Positions 1 to 13,870 are shown, numbered from the stretch's first letter. The stretch: 64,000 nucleotides of DNA from Glossina fuscipes (GCF_014805625.2 NW_023998414.1:22718154-22782153); one strand, 5' to 3'. Notes: generated by a model not told the origin, from the sequence alone. A program made the numbers and translations.

Positions 1-1799
1 ATTCGTCAATAGTGACGACTATGTTTATACGCTATCGTGCGAACTTATTGAGCATTGTATTATGGGTAACATCAGACAGGAATACGGTATAAAAATCGAT
101 AGCATGACCACTTCTAATAGAAGATTTTTTTGTATATCCTATACCTTATATATCCTATATATCGAAAAGTTCACCGCATAGCGAGTATAAGTTTCTTGCC
201 TGCTTCCATTTATAGGGTCAGTAGAGATGCGAAACATATTCACTGAATTCGAATATAATTTCTCTTGTTTCTTTTTTTTTTCTTTTCTTACGTAATATAA
301 TATCGAAGAGGTCATGTAGATTACTTTACCGTGTACAAGTGTTAACTTAAATCTTTACTAAGATATAAACTTTTATTTTATTTACCGTAATGTACATAAT
401 AATAATTTTATATGTTTGTATCCTTGGTCTCACTTCTTACTTCTCACGTTTATCGTGCTGTTGCGACGCCACACAGTTAATTACAGAGGAGTGTTTACCA
501 TGAGGCGGTCAACTTTTGCGCGCACTATTGAAAGATCTATTAACTTTCCTATTACGTTTGTTATATTGTAAGAATAGATTTTTATAAAAGATTTTTTGTG
601 CAAGGGAATATATCTCTTTCAGGTCTAATATTAATTAAAAAGCAAATTACTATTAATTAAAGTTTGATTGCGAAGTACAGTTGCGAAGAAGCACTATTAA
701 GCCATCTATTGGGGAAAAAGTGAAATTACTTTCCGAACAAGAGCGCAAAGAAGTAATAGTTAGTCCTCTTTATGCGGAGATAATGAAAAGGTTTTGATTC
801 AATACTTCTCTCCTGTGCAGCAGTTGTGCTGCACCAAACTTTTCATTTATAAACCTTTTTTATGCTTCTTGTAAAGCTTTGCTGCAGTGAAGGCTGACAG
901 TAAGATGAGAGCAAAATGAGCCTTAGACGAACTTTCCAACGCCGTACGTATTTTAATATATTCACTGTTTTCAGCTTGTAAGAAGACAATGTATTAAATG
1001 ACGTCAAAGGCCATAATTAAATAAACACTGATTAACGCTGGACTCTTGAGTGAGCTTTGCTTTATCTCATCGCGACAAAATGTTGCACTTTTTATTTATG
1101 CGCTTTAGACGACAAATATTCGAGATTCGATTCGAGTCGATCATTTACCTTTTTAGTTGAACAAACAGAATTATTTTTTTTTTTAATATAAATTTCAATT
1201 TTAACTAAGAGAGCCATGAACATAACGGTGTTTGAACTTATTAAGTGCTTCCCATTACTTATGCATTACTAAGCATTTAATTAACTAGAATTTGTCATAA
1301 TCGAGATGAGATGGATGGAATAGTTTTATGTTCCCCCAAAAAAATGTACCGACAGCTTATTGAAAATGGCTAACTTTTTCCTCTCAAATCCGAAAAATCG
1401 CAGTAATTAGCTGTACTTATACTTCTAAGCAATACAAACCTCTTTTAACGCGTTCGAAACCATGATATAATAATAACTGCTTAAAACTTTTTAACGCCAT
1501 AAAATAAATTTCATATAATAAAGAAACGCATCAAGGCTTGTAAAATACATTTGCATTTGCATTTGCATTTGCCTTCGCGTAGATTTTGTTCTAAGTAAAT
1601 TTTGCGAACAGTTAAGAGCGGTTTTACAAATCTTCACCACATCATAAAGTTTTTCTTCCCTCTCGGTTTTACAAAGCGATTCAGAAGAACAGCATCTGTT
1701 GTAATTTCGTTTCGATGTATTTTTAATAGGTATTGAAAAATATAAACAGTGAGATTATTTTAATAAATATTATGATAAAGAAAAAGTATTATCAAATGA
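1..1799. other. AT-rich non-coding sequence
   Basis: No gene, RNA or transposon signature recognised. It contains a short hexamer array, (CATTTG)x4, at 1548-1571, several T-runs, and many stops in all frames. Confidence 0.6.
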
Positions 1800-2619
1800 A
1801 TGGTTCATTTGCCAAATCGATTAACTCCATTTTTGGAGTTTTTTATTACATTTTAATATCAAAGCATTTTATTAGCTTCTAACTGTACATATTCAAAACA
1901 AATTTCCGTAATAATAAGTATTAATCCCGCTAAATGACGAAATCATTTTAGCCACTGAATAATCAATAATTTATGTCAAAAGCCCATCTGATTAACTCCA
2001 TACTATAAGGTATTTATATCATAATGAAAATCCATTTAACCTGCTGCACTAATTTTCCTCGCCTACGGAGACATCTGTAACCCTCCTTGCCAAAAAATAT
2101 TCGATTTATGTACATTTTTACAAGCATATAATTTTATACCCAAATTCATGGCTTCATTTTTAATCCCCGTGTGCTTTTCCGCTAATAGCTTTCATCGGCC
2201 GGCAGCTGGATGACGCGCCGCGAATGTGCATTTGGTTTTTCCCTCTTTAGGGAATTTATTATTTGTTAAAATTACTTAGCTGGAATGAACTGGATTTCGG
2301 GATTTCCGTAACAATATGTTTATATAATGACATTTTTTTGTAATAAAAGAATAATTCAAAGACTGAATTTGAATTAATAATTTGCTTTCACTTGCCCAAT
2401 CACGAAAAATTTCCAATAATAATAACAATTACTCCCAGTATATTCCATCGTATACTTTCTATATGTCGTCAAATCAGATAGGCGTTTGCACTAATACAGT
2501 CTACATTGTATTTTCGAATTTTTAATTTGAAAAGCATTTTAAAGAACAACAAAATAAGATTTTATCATTTTTCTCAACTTCTTGTTTTACGGAGTTAATC
2601 GATTTGGCAATTGAAGCAT
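1800..2619. mobile_element. Segment bounded by 29-bp inverted repeats (MITE-like candidate)
   Basis: A 29-base end beginning ATGGTTCATTTGCC (1800-1828) is repeated in inverse orientation at 2591-2619 with two mismatches; the shared inner core is TTGCCAAATCGATTAACTCC. The 820-bp span has no open frame. No clear target-site duplication is visible, so it may be a decayed non-autonomous DNA transposon or an accidental pair of repeat copies. A partial third copy of the core, GATTAACTCCAT, lies near 1990. Confidence 0.4.
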
Positions 2620-3252
2620 CCATATCGTATTCGAAAGAAAATCTTGGAAGATAAACTAAACTGAATTGCGGGGAAACGAAATTACAGGGAAAATTCGAAA
2701 GATGTATGAAAAGAAATATCGGATATCTTTAAAGAAAATCACCGATATCTTCAGCTTCCTTCCCGTCCTTTTTTCTGCTGGTTGTGAAAAAAATGTTTCG
2801 ACAAAGGTAATACGCTCGTTACCCGTGAGTTGCTGATTTATTGTAAACTTTCTGCGGTTCCTTGATCGGCCAGCATATGTTAGAGTACAACTTGCAGCGA
2901 GTAAAGGCACGCACGCACACACACACACATATATATATATATTTCATAGGAGACCCAATCCATAATGTTACTAATAAAATAAACCAAGAATATACACTCT
3001 TTCGAATATCCGTGAGGCAATGATGGATATATCAATTCCTTGTGCAATGAATAATCAAATCTAGGTTTTCAATTATTAGCTTTTTCTGTTTCTTGACTGT
3101 ATATCGATCTATGGGTCTTGAGTTAGGTAGAGAGACAGATAGTTGGGCGCACAGTCCCGCAAGTTCCTGTTTACAGGCAATCGCTCTTAAAAGTTGCGCA
3201 TAATCGATATGGAACGACTTAGTAGATATCTAAAAAAAGCCGGTAAGAAAGT
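2620..3252. other. Non-coding sequence with CA/TA microsatellite
   Basis: Holds a (CA)n tract at 2911-2929 running into (AT)n to about 2942. Nothing else is recognised. Confidence 0.55.
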
Positions 3253-3640
3253 TATGTTCGGCTGAGACCGAACTTTATATACCACCACATCGTACCACCA
3301 CAAAAAGTTGGGACGCTTAAGTTTTTAATGACTACGAAATCGATTTTAGCTAAACGCTCCCAGATTTTATGTATTAAAAAAATTATTTCTATATAATTTA
3401 TTTTACACGATCTATTCTACCGACCTATCAAGCTACTGTTTACAAATTTTTGAGATATTTTGATTAAATTTGGCACACCGAAGTGCTTTGGCGCGAGGCC
3501 GGATGCTATTACGTATGATTTCGATCCGACCGCTTGTTCGACCTCCTTTCAACGCTTAACAACGCCCAATTTTGAAGATGGTTACATCAAAAAATGTACG
3601 GTATTTGGTCTGACGGGTGAATCGTGAGCTACTATAATGT
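3253..3640 (+). repeat. Dispersed repeat family 2, copy 1
   Basis: Begins with the imperfect palindrome GTTCGGCTGAGACCGAAC followed by TTTATATACCACCAC, then contains TTTTGATTAAATTTGGCACA and CGAAGTGCTTTGG. The internal block aligns by eye with sequence at 13750-13810 and, on the opposite strand, with 63760-63830. This layout matches a repeat I know as widespread in higher flies. The right edge is approximate. Confidence 0.5.
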
Positions 3641-4976
3641 TTTATTTTTTTTATATTCAATAATTTGAATATAGTTTTTTTCAGTGTTATACTATTTGGC
3701 TCACGGATCATATCAGAAGTGTATTAGTAATAACTATGTGATTGCACTGAGTCAATCATTGCATGGCAGTTTCAAAAGCTACAATTGACATTTGCATGAT
3801 TATTGTAAGTGCGTCTGGCAATGCAAGTATAGCGAGCGTAACCATTCGCGTACTCTCTTAACCGGCTTTATGTAAGAACTTTATCTTATTTTCTTTTTTT
3901 TTTTTTTGTCTTTTTTGACCCTCTTTTTATTATGGCTATTGGTTCGTAATGTCGAATACTCGAAGATAAAGTCACAAAAACTATGATAAGCAAACACGGC
4001 TCCTATGACTACCGATAGGTTATAATACCGTAACAAGGCTATATAGAGGGAGAGGGGCTGAGCTGGATAAATTGAAAACAGTAGATTGTAGTACGCAAAG
4101 GGTAACATCGCTGAAACGTAGCACCAGCATTACGAAGATTGCATAAGAATTATTATAAACAAAGTAAAGCAAAAATTTCCAATTATCACAGTTTAGCTTG
4201 TGAGCGAGCCTGTAAAAGCCCTTTCAAATTCCGAGAAGCACTTATAGATTAATAAAGATGAGAGGAATAAGAGCAATGAGAGCAATTTCGATTTTCATGG
4301 AAAAAGGATGTCGTAGTAATTTCAATATATAGATAGGAAAGACGAACGAGGATCGGGTTGTTTAATTTTAATTCACTTCGCCGTTATGAGCAATGAAGGA
4401 TTAAATTAGTTTACGTAAGGAAATTGCTTACTTATTTATTATTATATGCATAGCTTGAATTTTATTTTAATATTTATAATTTTATCGGTAGTTGAGGACA
4501 AACGTTATATACGTGGGTATCAATTTAATTTTTACGCACTGCCGTGAACGAAATGGATTGCGATAAAAACAGGGATAAAATATTTAGCAGACGTTTCATT
4601 ATATGTTTACCATTCAGCTTTTTAGTAAAGCCATTGCATCATTAAAATGGTTGCAGATAATGTGCGTGTTTACGATCTTACATAGTTTACGTATTGAAAA
4701 ACGATGCAGGCAATATGGAAACTTGTGTATAATAAAACGTACGTACATGGATCCTTTGGTGCACATAAATATGTTTCATAATTTATTGTTCAAAATACAG
4801 ATGAAATTGTAGATATATGCAGGGACAGTATGTCGCTTGAACTATAAGTGTCGTTATAAAAATTTTAACTCAAACAATATTTAGTGCGTTATTTTTTCGC
4901 ATTCGCATTCTAGCGTAAAGATAAATAAAACTGCATGGTAATCAAATTTGTATATGGCCTGCATCTAGTAACTGTC

Positions 4977-5022
<46 letters not shown>

Positions 5023-7480
5023 TAACACAACATGTTGCTTGATTTAATGCATTTTATATCGCAATAGCTTAAAGTTTGTGAAATTTTCAATGAGTTTACA
5101 ACTTCTTTACTACTATTAACCCCGGATAAATTCAATATTTTAAACTGACCATGATTTACAAGTTCACTAATCGTTCGGTTAGTTATTTATATACCAAAAA
5201 AAAAAAAAAAAAACACAGGCACACGATATTTGATTTGCAAGATGAAAAGATTATCGTATATTGCACATCAAAATCGCATTACTATACGGTATTTGAAATA
5301 TCATTTTAAATATGTAGAATCCAACGTCTCCCAATCAGTGATTATAGAAATGAAGAGTCCTCCATAAGCAGTTCCTTCTTCGATCTGTGCTCATCCATAT
5401 AGAGGACACGCAAATTATTTGTATGAATACCTTATCAAGTTTAATTCCCTCAGCTCGCATTCATATTTCAACGTAAATAGTGATTACACTGCAGCCCGAA
5501 TGGAGCAGCATTCAACCGGCGGTTTCGTAATGCTGTTGTAACAAACAATCGGTTATCACGCTGTGTTTGAACACATTTTCGGCCACATTTTCGTCGTCAA
5601 CAATAATCAACCACCGATCTCTCTATACCGCTGGTACGGTACACACTTCGTCGGGCTATTTGCTACAGTTCTGGCCAGCTTCCACTTGACACGCTACTTC
5701 CGGTATTGTATCCTTTTTTTATACTTTGAAAAACTTCTTGATGACGGGTTGCTATGCAAACAATGGCATTTCCATTGAGCTTTATCCTTTCATACCTGCT
5801 AGAGGGAGAGATTTCGCGCATAGCCATTCTTTTATTGCTACTTTAATAATTTTTACAGTCAAACGTGAGAATAAAGTATTTTTTAATTTCAGTTATGTTT
5901 GCAACCTAGACTTAGGTTCGAAGTGCAAATGTGTAAAGTGTTGCGATTTCTTTTCTCCGGATCGTATCAAGTAAGTATTGGATAGAGAAACGGTTGTAAT
6001 CGTCTGATAAATATTCACGCGATTGATGTCCGGTAGGAGATAGGAAGTTGAGGTTGTGTGAGTAATTAACCAGATACACGCTAGGCGAACCTATCCACAG
6101 TTTCAGTATAACGTGCAATATCGTAACGAAGAGTGTAGGCTTGATCAAAGTCAGAGCTGGTCTGTAGGCTAACCTGTAGGCCACCTTTAAATTGTAACAG
6201 GAAAACACCTACTTCTTCTTTAACTTCTTCAACGTGTTGTCTCGCACAAATACACTATGAATATCTTTTGCATTTGTTAGCTTATATCAGTTTCATCGAA
6301 ATTTATCTCGTATTTCATCGAAAATTCATTTTCGTTAGCGAGAATACCAGCTCGAGTTATGAGCGGCATATGAATGCGTAATGCAGTGCAGGAGCTCCCT
6401 TCAGTGCAATTAAAGTCGCTGCCTGTATCTTCAGATAAGTAAGGTTCAAATATCTCTTTTATATTGAAGCATAAATATTGAAGCATTTTCCTTCAAACAC
6501 TAATCGACATAAAGTTGAATTAACATAATTAGAAAGAAAATTCAAAAAAAAAAAAAAAAAATTCATTTCTCTTTTATCTGCATCTGTTCTTAAACTATTA
6601 AGTACGCTTGATAAACATAAATCGTTAATATTTTTTGTTATTATCTGTTTTACGATTTCAGTGTTCGAGTGGAAAATGATGAAGTTGGAAATTTGCATTC
6701 ACTTTGAAAGAACCTTAAGGACTTGAAGAGTTAGTAAAAAAAATATTTCTTCTTCTTTATTGTGATTGTTATTGTTTTTGGAAAACTAAAGGTAAGAAAA
6801 ATTATTACATTAAAAGGATTAACATTTCTGATAGCGAATACTTGGTCGCGTTTCGCTTTTCTGGTATCATATATAACACCGTTGTATGTAGTTCGTATTT
6901 GTTGTTTGCCTGGAGTTAAAAATATTGTTACCAAAAGGATGAAAACCATATTAAAATATATTGTTGGTGCCGTGACGCGACACAAACAAACTAGTCGTCC
7001 CGATGCGTACACGCATTTTCATAATACATCGCATAAGATCTTATTTATCGTTATACTATATATATTTCTGCTGTCATTCGTTATAAATATTTCATAGATC
7101 GATTCTCATAGGGGGCTTAAATAATAAAGCATAAGTGTAAAGAGTTATGGATTCATGGAAGAACAGAATGCTTTTATTCGTCTCAGGTGATGAAATTCGG
7201 CCGATCATTGTTCTTATTATTTGCCTCATACACAACTCTTATTGTGACTTGTCAAACAAAACGTTTGTATAAAAATGTAGAATGCGTGTGTTTATGTCAT
7301 TATTATTATTATTATTATTTGTTAGGAGCGAAGAAAAAAGCAATAAATTCGAGGATTAAAGCAAAAGGAAAAAGAATAGCAAGCACCAGCAGTTAAGACG
7401 GCGGATGCTATTTTCGGAACAAGCAAGATGGTTGTACATTTTGCTGGCATTACTGTCAGTAGACACTTTCAGGATGTTCA
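3641..7480. other. AT-rich intergenic sequence
   Basis: Contains a 39-base A run at 4979-5017, an 18-base A run near 5197, an A run near 6545 and an (ATT)n microsatellite at 7299-7320. Short open frames show no recognisable domains. Confidence 0.55.
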
Positions 7481-9900
7481 GGCGATTAGGTTAAGGTGTT
7501 AGAATATGAGCTCGTATATTGCCTAAGGGCCCATTGATACGCTGTAATTGTCTTGATTGCCGCACATACTCTGTTTTTGATTTTGTCAACACTGCTATCG
7601 TATAGCAAGGCGGAAGTTTAAAAGGAACGTAAGAGAAGTATGGCTGGAGAAACATTTGATTCTCTTCTTCAGTGTTCTCTTTAGTTTTTCTTCTGATGCG
7701 TGTATGAACGCCTATGGTTTCTAAAGTGTCGGGAAATGGCGATTTCGCTGCCAAGTCAACTGTTCGTTTCCAAAGTGCCCCGGCAGGTAATAGCAAGCTA
7801 ATTGGCGCGGCTATTCCTTACTTCCTCAATAGTGTGTTAAGTGGAAATCAAGGGGTTTCGAATAGTTTTTGACCTCGACGTGCTAGCCGATTTTAGTTTG
7901 TTTTACCGAGGAAAATTTCTGCCTCTTGAAAAATATCTCTCGCGTCGATTGTTTATGTTAGGGCACTTTCGTGCCAGATGTGATTTACTTCGCCTAAGCC
8001 TTTAGAATTTACTATCATTAAATAGCCGATCGAGTCTCATCCTTAGCGACATCTATATGCAGATGATTCCGGATATTATTTTTCAGAGCTCGAGATTTGT
8101 TTATATTCAATTGCTTCAAGGTGCAGGTTTTTGTATGAAGAGATTGAAACGCCTCAAGTTCTCACTTTTAAAACTCAAGTTGATTTCGATATGGAAAGAT
8201 ATTCTTAGGCAAATGGTTATTAATTCCGAGTCTTAAAGCTGGAACATCCGTTTCAGAAATTATATCAATAGGTGTGTGCTGCCTATTACCACTTTTAGAA
8301 CGTTTACGTTTACGTTTGATTATGTTGCAACTAACATATGTAGCGTATAAAGAAAATTTGCTTTAAAGAAGCACTTTGCTATAACAAGGAGTGGCGGTGG
8401 CGTGCAAAATGGTTTTCGCAAGAAATATAACCTATGGAGTTCATTCTAATTTGAATTGATTTTTTGTTTTTTGCTTTAGTTCCAGGCAATGGGCTTCCCA
8501 ACCATATTTATGGGAAAAAGTTAAGCGAACTATTTGTGCGGATCAGCCAATCTTCCGAGTTTCAATTTTTTTCATTTCTGTAAACGAACTCAGTTTGAAA
8601 TATTTTCTGCAACAGCTTCCAGTATATTCATAGTTTTGATGTTATTTCTTTTTCCATTGTTACAATTTTGACATCGTCGCTGTCCAATCTGCAAAACGCG
8701 ACAAGAAATCTGGCTTATTTTATTGAAAGCTATTTGACTGAGAGGCAGAAAATATCGTTGAGGAATTCCTTTTATTGAACAGAAAGACATTGAGAAATGA
8801 TTGTTGCCTGTAACTCTAGAATGACTATGCAGCGTGATTGTTATCATACAGTTCGCTCCTACGGTTCATGAATTCGTGATATTTGCAATAAAATGTAGGC
8901 CACTCGTAAAACTCAGACGACTTTCCCGATATGATAAGATATCTCGTCTGCATCGATTAATGGGCTGGTAGGCTTCCAGATGGCATGAATCGAAACATAC
9001 TAATTCTTTGAACCTAGAAATCCGTCTAGTCGGTATTTTGATACCAAATTTTAGACCGTCAACTCTTAGAGGTTGAAAGTTGTCGATTCAGTGAATTTTC
9101 CATAATTTTCTTTGTTTTTATTGATATTCTATTCGCAACTAGATTTACTGTCAGGATTACTCTGTGGTCATCAACGGACTTTGTGTATGACAAATGCGAC
9201 CACGTGCATGCGAACCACAGGCATTGTTTAATCGATTTGGTATCATTGGATTATGTAGAATATATGTGTAATGCGTTGTAAGGTGATAACCCGGTAAAGA
9301 CGAAAGTGTTGGCAACGCTTAAACAAAGAACTCTTACTTGAGCTCCCTCGTATCTGTTCTTTGCTTCTGATCATCCGGGTGCAAGCGCCGTCGCTTTACC
9401 TTAAGCTAAGAATTGAGCTTGTGCGCCACAAAATGGAAGAAATTAAATCGGTATTAAATCGTAGCGTAGGTGCATACAAAAGGAAAACAAAATAATATTA
9501 TATTAAATAATATAAATTTATTGCCTTCTGTATTAACCTGCAACTGACTTTTCCTGTTACTATTTACCGTTGCTGTGAGCTCTCAAGTCTCAATAATTAT
9601 TGTGTGTGTAGCTCTCGGCTATTCCTCTCAAATGATCAACATCTTACTTTTTCTTCCTTTGCGTCTACGTTATATGAGTTGAGATAGTAACGATAGTAAT
9701 TCCAAGCCTTTTATGATCCATTTGTGAAATTTTCTTAACTCTCCTCGCAACCTCTGAAAATGTATACTGTAGATCTGTACGATGTCGGAATATGCTCACT
9801 CGGAAGTTCTTACTATTATCCTGCATTTAAGGATAAGAGTGAACATAAGTAGAATTATTTTATAAGGATTGTTTAAAGGCCATACGCTCTAGATCCGTAA
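7481..9900. other. Unassigned sequence, somewhat less AT-rich
   Basis: Composition is more balanced than its surroundings, with few homopolymers and a minus-strand open frame of 101 codons at 7491-7796. I see no catalytic or structural motif in it. It could be a very old transposon remnant or conserved non-coding DNA. Confidence 0.35.
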
Positions 9901-10446
9901 CGTCCGTGAACAACCCAAACGATCTATGCAACTTCTCTCCCAAAACAATTTAAAACCCTTCCTAACATTCTTTACTGGGACATCTTGTTGTAGTATCGCG
10001 CACTTTTATAAACAATGTATGATTAATAAGTTTCAAGGTTACTTATTACATCACAATCTTAAATCGGTGGGAAATACCGACATTTCTTATGTCGGTCTCG
10101 ATATTTTGCCGAAGAAATTTGAGTTCGAGATCGAAGCTACTGATGTCATACTATTCGCTAGAGCCGTTCAGATAACATAATCAGAGATGGTCAGAGACAA
10201 GCTATTGTCGCAACGAGATAATTCTGTAATAAATCGAAATCATTTTTTTATTATATATTTCTGCTTTTAAGGATAAAAAACATATATTGATTGATAATTG
10301 ATCGCAGATTGAAACGAAGATCGTATATTATCGAAAAAGGAAAACGCAATATTGCTAATATACGATATTAAGGCATCATTGCTGAGCAGTCAATGACGGC
10401 TAACAAGCAAGTCATACGTTAATGTTTCGCATATGTTTTGTTTTTG
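9901..10446. other. Intergenic sequence, nothing recognised
   Basis: An 84-codon plus-strand frame (9926-10180) has no recognisable motif. The remainder is AT-rich with no repeat structure. Confidence 0.4.
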
Positions 10447-10736
10447 TATCCATCACGGAAGGATGAAGAGTATATTAATTTTGCCAAAACGTTTGCAACG
10501 ACCCGAAGGAAGCTTCAGAGATTCGACAAAGTATATATATTTTGAATTGGCGTAAAATTCCGAATCGATTTAAGAAAATCCATCTGTCCATCTGTTTAAA
10601 GCCTGTTGTAAACACTCTCGACGAAAAGGAAGTTATTAACCTCAAATTTGGCAGAAATATCAGAAGTGGGCTACAACGCCTACACCCCTATGAACACTTT
10701 TCCTTTTCGTACTTTTTACTTCTTACTTATAAAGTA

Positions 10737-10772
<36 letters not shown>

Positions 10773-10925
10773 CATATACATTTCCACTTTTATTCTGAAA
10801 ATAGAAAAAATCAGACGCGCCCACCCAATACTATAGAATATTAAAATTTAGTGCTTTTCTTTTTTTTTGGGATCACGACGATGGATATAAAAGATTCAAT
10901 CACGATCGAATATAGGTTTCTTACT
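10447..10925 (+). repeat. Dispersed repeat family 1, copy A (internally shortened)
   Basis: Starts TATCCATCACGGAAGGATGA and runs through TTTGCAACGACCCGAAGGAA to ATCCATCTGTCCATCTG. It ends with AAAAGATTCAATCACGATCG. The same start and end motifs recur at 12415-13252 and 22321-22905. A (CA)n microsatellite (10738-10770) lies inside. Confidence 0.6.
10738..10770. repeat. (CA)n microsatellite
   Basis: Thirty-three uninterrupted bases of CA within repeat copy A. Confidence 0.95.
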
Positions 10926-12414
10926 AAGTATACATGCCTTATAGGCATAGGCGCCTACTTGTGAGACTTAATCGGGAATTCATAAAAATTTCCATTTCGA
11001 AGACTATGTTTGTACAAATTTATTAATTTTTTTTTGTTTTTGTAAATTCTGTGTTTTATCTCTAGATGTAACAACAGAAGTGGGAGTCTTTAGCCTTGCA
11101 GATAACTCCTCGTCCATTAGCAATTTATTGTTATTTACGTTATTGTGCGTGTGATATGTCGAGGAAGTGAATTCGCATTCTTTTTAAATAAATGAATAAA
11201 TTTTAAAAATATATTTGCGTTTATTTTTTTTTTTTTTTTTTGTAATGTCTTTAAAATTTCAATGTGCCCTGCAGTGATCACGCTTGTGCATTCAATGCAT
11301 TCTGTCACATGTTCAAGAACTGCATTATTATTATTATTATTATTATTATTGACAAAATAAATTTGATTAATGGCCAGCAGCATTTAAAACTTACCATATT
11401 CCAATTGATTGATGCACATTTTCAATTTAATTTAATCACACATGAACCCTCAGACGTCGATTGTCAATCAATTTAACGCAACCAATCATTTACTTGCCCA
11501 TGCATGCGAATGCAATTTGATTTTGTTTAAAACGACCACAAAATCTACAGACAAAATATTGTAATATTCTTATGCCTAAAATCGTATCTAACAACGTACT
11601 TAGGGCAATTACTTCAAGCAACAATGCATACACAGGTTAAACTATGAATAATAGAAAACAACAACAAAAACAATAACATATAAAAAACCGAAAATCACTG
11701 CAATATTTTTTGACATAATATATAAATTTATATTTTGAAACAATAACACACAAGTGTTCACATGTTCACACATACATATATGTGATATTATTATTTTTTA
11801 TATATATATATAATACGACTGCAGTAGCCGTCCGTCTCGGAACTGTTTTAAACGCGTGTATAGCGTAAACTGTGAGTTTTATTATGCATGAAGTCCTTAT
11901 ATGTTTGAAAGGATTTTCATAAAAAATTTTGCGATATTCGTGAAATAACAACAAAATCAAAAAGCTTTTGAGAGTATTTGAAAGCGTGACTAAAGGATAA
12001 GAGAGCCAAAGCTTTTCAAGGTTACACAGCAGCCAGCATTGCATTACCTTGAAATTGAGTTCAGACCGAAACAACTGTTGCAATAAGCAACAGGGGAATA
12101 ACAAAACCAAAATTAAAAAAAAAAAAAAAAAAAAAAAAGTAATAATGAAAAAGAAACTCTCTTTTTCAATGCAATACCAACCTGCTGCGTTCTTTAGTTG
12201 TGGTATTGACTTTGAATTTTTCAATAACGAATAGTAAGCTCAACATAATTATCAACCTGCGAAACGGTTTGAAGGTTGTTTGACATTCAACACGTCACAA
12301 CATTGTCAACATGCGGACGATTTGTTTAGCCAAAAGAAATTATTTGGAAATGTTGTGGCTCAAGTTTTTTCAACACTTTCCGTTGGGTATCATTTTCACT
12401 TTCTTTCCATGCCT
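10926..12414. other. AT-rich intergenic sequence with simple repeats
   Basis: Holds a T run near 11224, an (ATT)n tract at 11324-11350, a TA tract near 11801 and an A run near 12116-12138. Open frames here are artefacts of these tracts. Confidence 0.6.
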
Positions 12415-13252
12415 TTTATACCCATCGTCAAAGAATGAGGGGTGTATTCATTTAGTCAAAACATTTGCAACGCCCCGAAGGACACCCCAGAGACCCCGCC
12501 ACCGAGCCTATATGTTCTTGATCAGCATCAATTTCTGAATCAATTAAGGCCTATCCGTCTCTCCTTCCGTTCCGTTCGTCCGTAATGAGTCTGCTGGCCG
12601 CAAAAATGAAGCAAAATTCTTCCAGTTTAGCAGAAATTTTGGGAAGGCTTACAACGCAGATTGGTGTTGGCAATGAGGCAAATCGGTCGAAGGACGCGTC
12701 TACAATACTACACAAGATAAGAACACCTCCGCTTTTCAAAAGATAATAAAAAATTGATTTTTCGATTATTACTCATAAGCTGTAATAGATAAATGTACAA
12801 AAATTTGAACCCATATTCTATGGGGGTAATGGGAGAGACTTACCACGCCTACCCAATAGTATTGTGCAGAAGCAAGCTTCAAAAACCAAATAAAGTGTGT
12901 AAATTTTTGGGCATTTTAAAATTCAGAACGTACCAAAGCATGTCCGTGTGTTCGCGTGCTCACCTGTCTGTCTGTCAGTCCGTCGATCTGCCCGTGTACC
13001 TAAGTTTGTAGTGTCTGTGGTACACATTCTCCCTTTGCCAAAGAAGAAGATATCGCCTACAAGTTTGGAAAAGAGTTAAAAAATGGCTTAAAAAGGCTAC
13101 ACAACACGCCTACAGTGCCCACATTTCTTCAAAAAGAAAGCTGTGAACATCTTCGCTTTCGGTGCAGGTCCACGATATAAATTTCTACAAAAATAGGATA
13201 ACGGTGATGGGCATTAAAAATTCGATCACGACCGAATCGGTTTATTGCTAGT
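12415..13252 (+). repeat. Dispersed repeat family 1, copy B (longest copy)
   Basis: About 840 bases from TATACCCATCGTCAAAGAAT to GGTGATGGGCATTAAAAATT plus CGATCACGACCG. It includes TTTGCAACGCCCCGAAGG, a C/T-rich TCCGT run near 12557, CAAAGAAGAAGATATCGCC, and a second CTGTCTGTCTG run near 12965. Blocks align with the three other copies, which look like internal deletions or truncations of this form. No coding capacity. Confidence 0.65.
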
Positions 13253-13690
13253 TAAACTTATCTTACATCTTTTGATATTTTTTCCAACACAGTGACGATG
13301 GTAGATATGTTGAGTTACTTTTCTGGCATCCCAATGCAATACTACCTCAAGTTACTGACTTTTTTGAAATTTAATCTGTAAAGACGTATTCGGCTTACTC
13401 CACTCTATAGTTAGCACGGCGATAGTTGTAATTGCTTACCACTTTTCCGGATTCAGTGTCAAGATATTTTCATTTTACGAAATGTTTTCACCATTCCGTT
13501 CTCATTACAAAACATTTGTATAACAATGAATTACTTGCGCCGTAATTCAATCCCTTGACACCTGAATTGCTCACATATATCCATCCATCGGCGTGCATAA
13601 GGACTTATATAGAATTAGAGAATATTATAACATTCATACCCAAAGCAGCAGCACAGGATGCAGGATACATTAAGTTTGACTGGATCTATG
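13253..13690. other. Intergenic sequence, nothing recognised
   Basis: AT-rich sequence between repeat copies. The far left edge of the family 2 copy that follows may extend into it. Confidence 0.4.
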
Positions 13691-13870
13691 CCATACCAAG
13701 ACCAAGACTAAGCTTGTTTGTCTCTGATTTTTGTACTCAACCTAGAAGCTAAAATTTTTGAGGTATTTTTATGAAATTTGGTACATCGACGTGTTTCGGT
13801 CCAAGGACGGCCCCTATTGATCGCACTACTTCTTAGACTACACCCCACAGAATACCTTATTTAGAAGACT
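13691..13870 (+). repeat. Dispersed repeat family 2, copy 2 (partial)
   Basis: TTTTATGAAATTTGGTACAT followed by CGACGTGTTTCGGTCCAAGG aligns with copy 1 (3446-3513) and with the minus-strand copy at 63.8 kb. The flanks diverge quickly. Confidence 0.5.

Noticed and set aside
6762..7097. 111-codon plus-strand open frame with hydrophobic segments
   Set aside because: Composition matches random AT-rich translation (Ile, Phe, Leu, Lys), with no motif and an overlapping antisense frame of similar length.
7491..7796. 101-codon minus-strand frame as a gene
   Set aside because: No recognisable domain, no splice partners and no start context; kept only as part of an unassigned region.
11766..12224. 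152-codon minus-strand open frame
   Set aside because: Dominated by a translated homopolymer (long Phe run) with no splice context or domain; a chance frame in low-complexity DNA.
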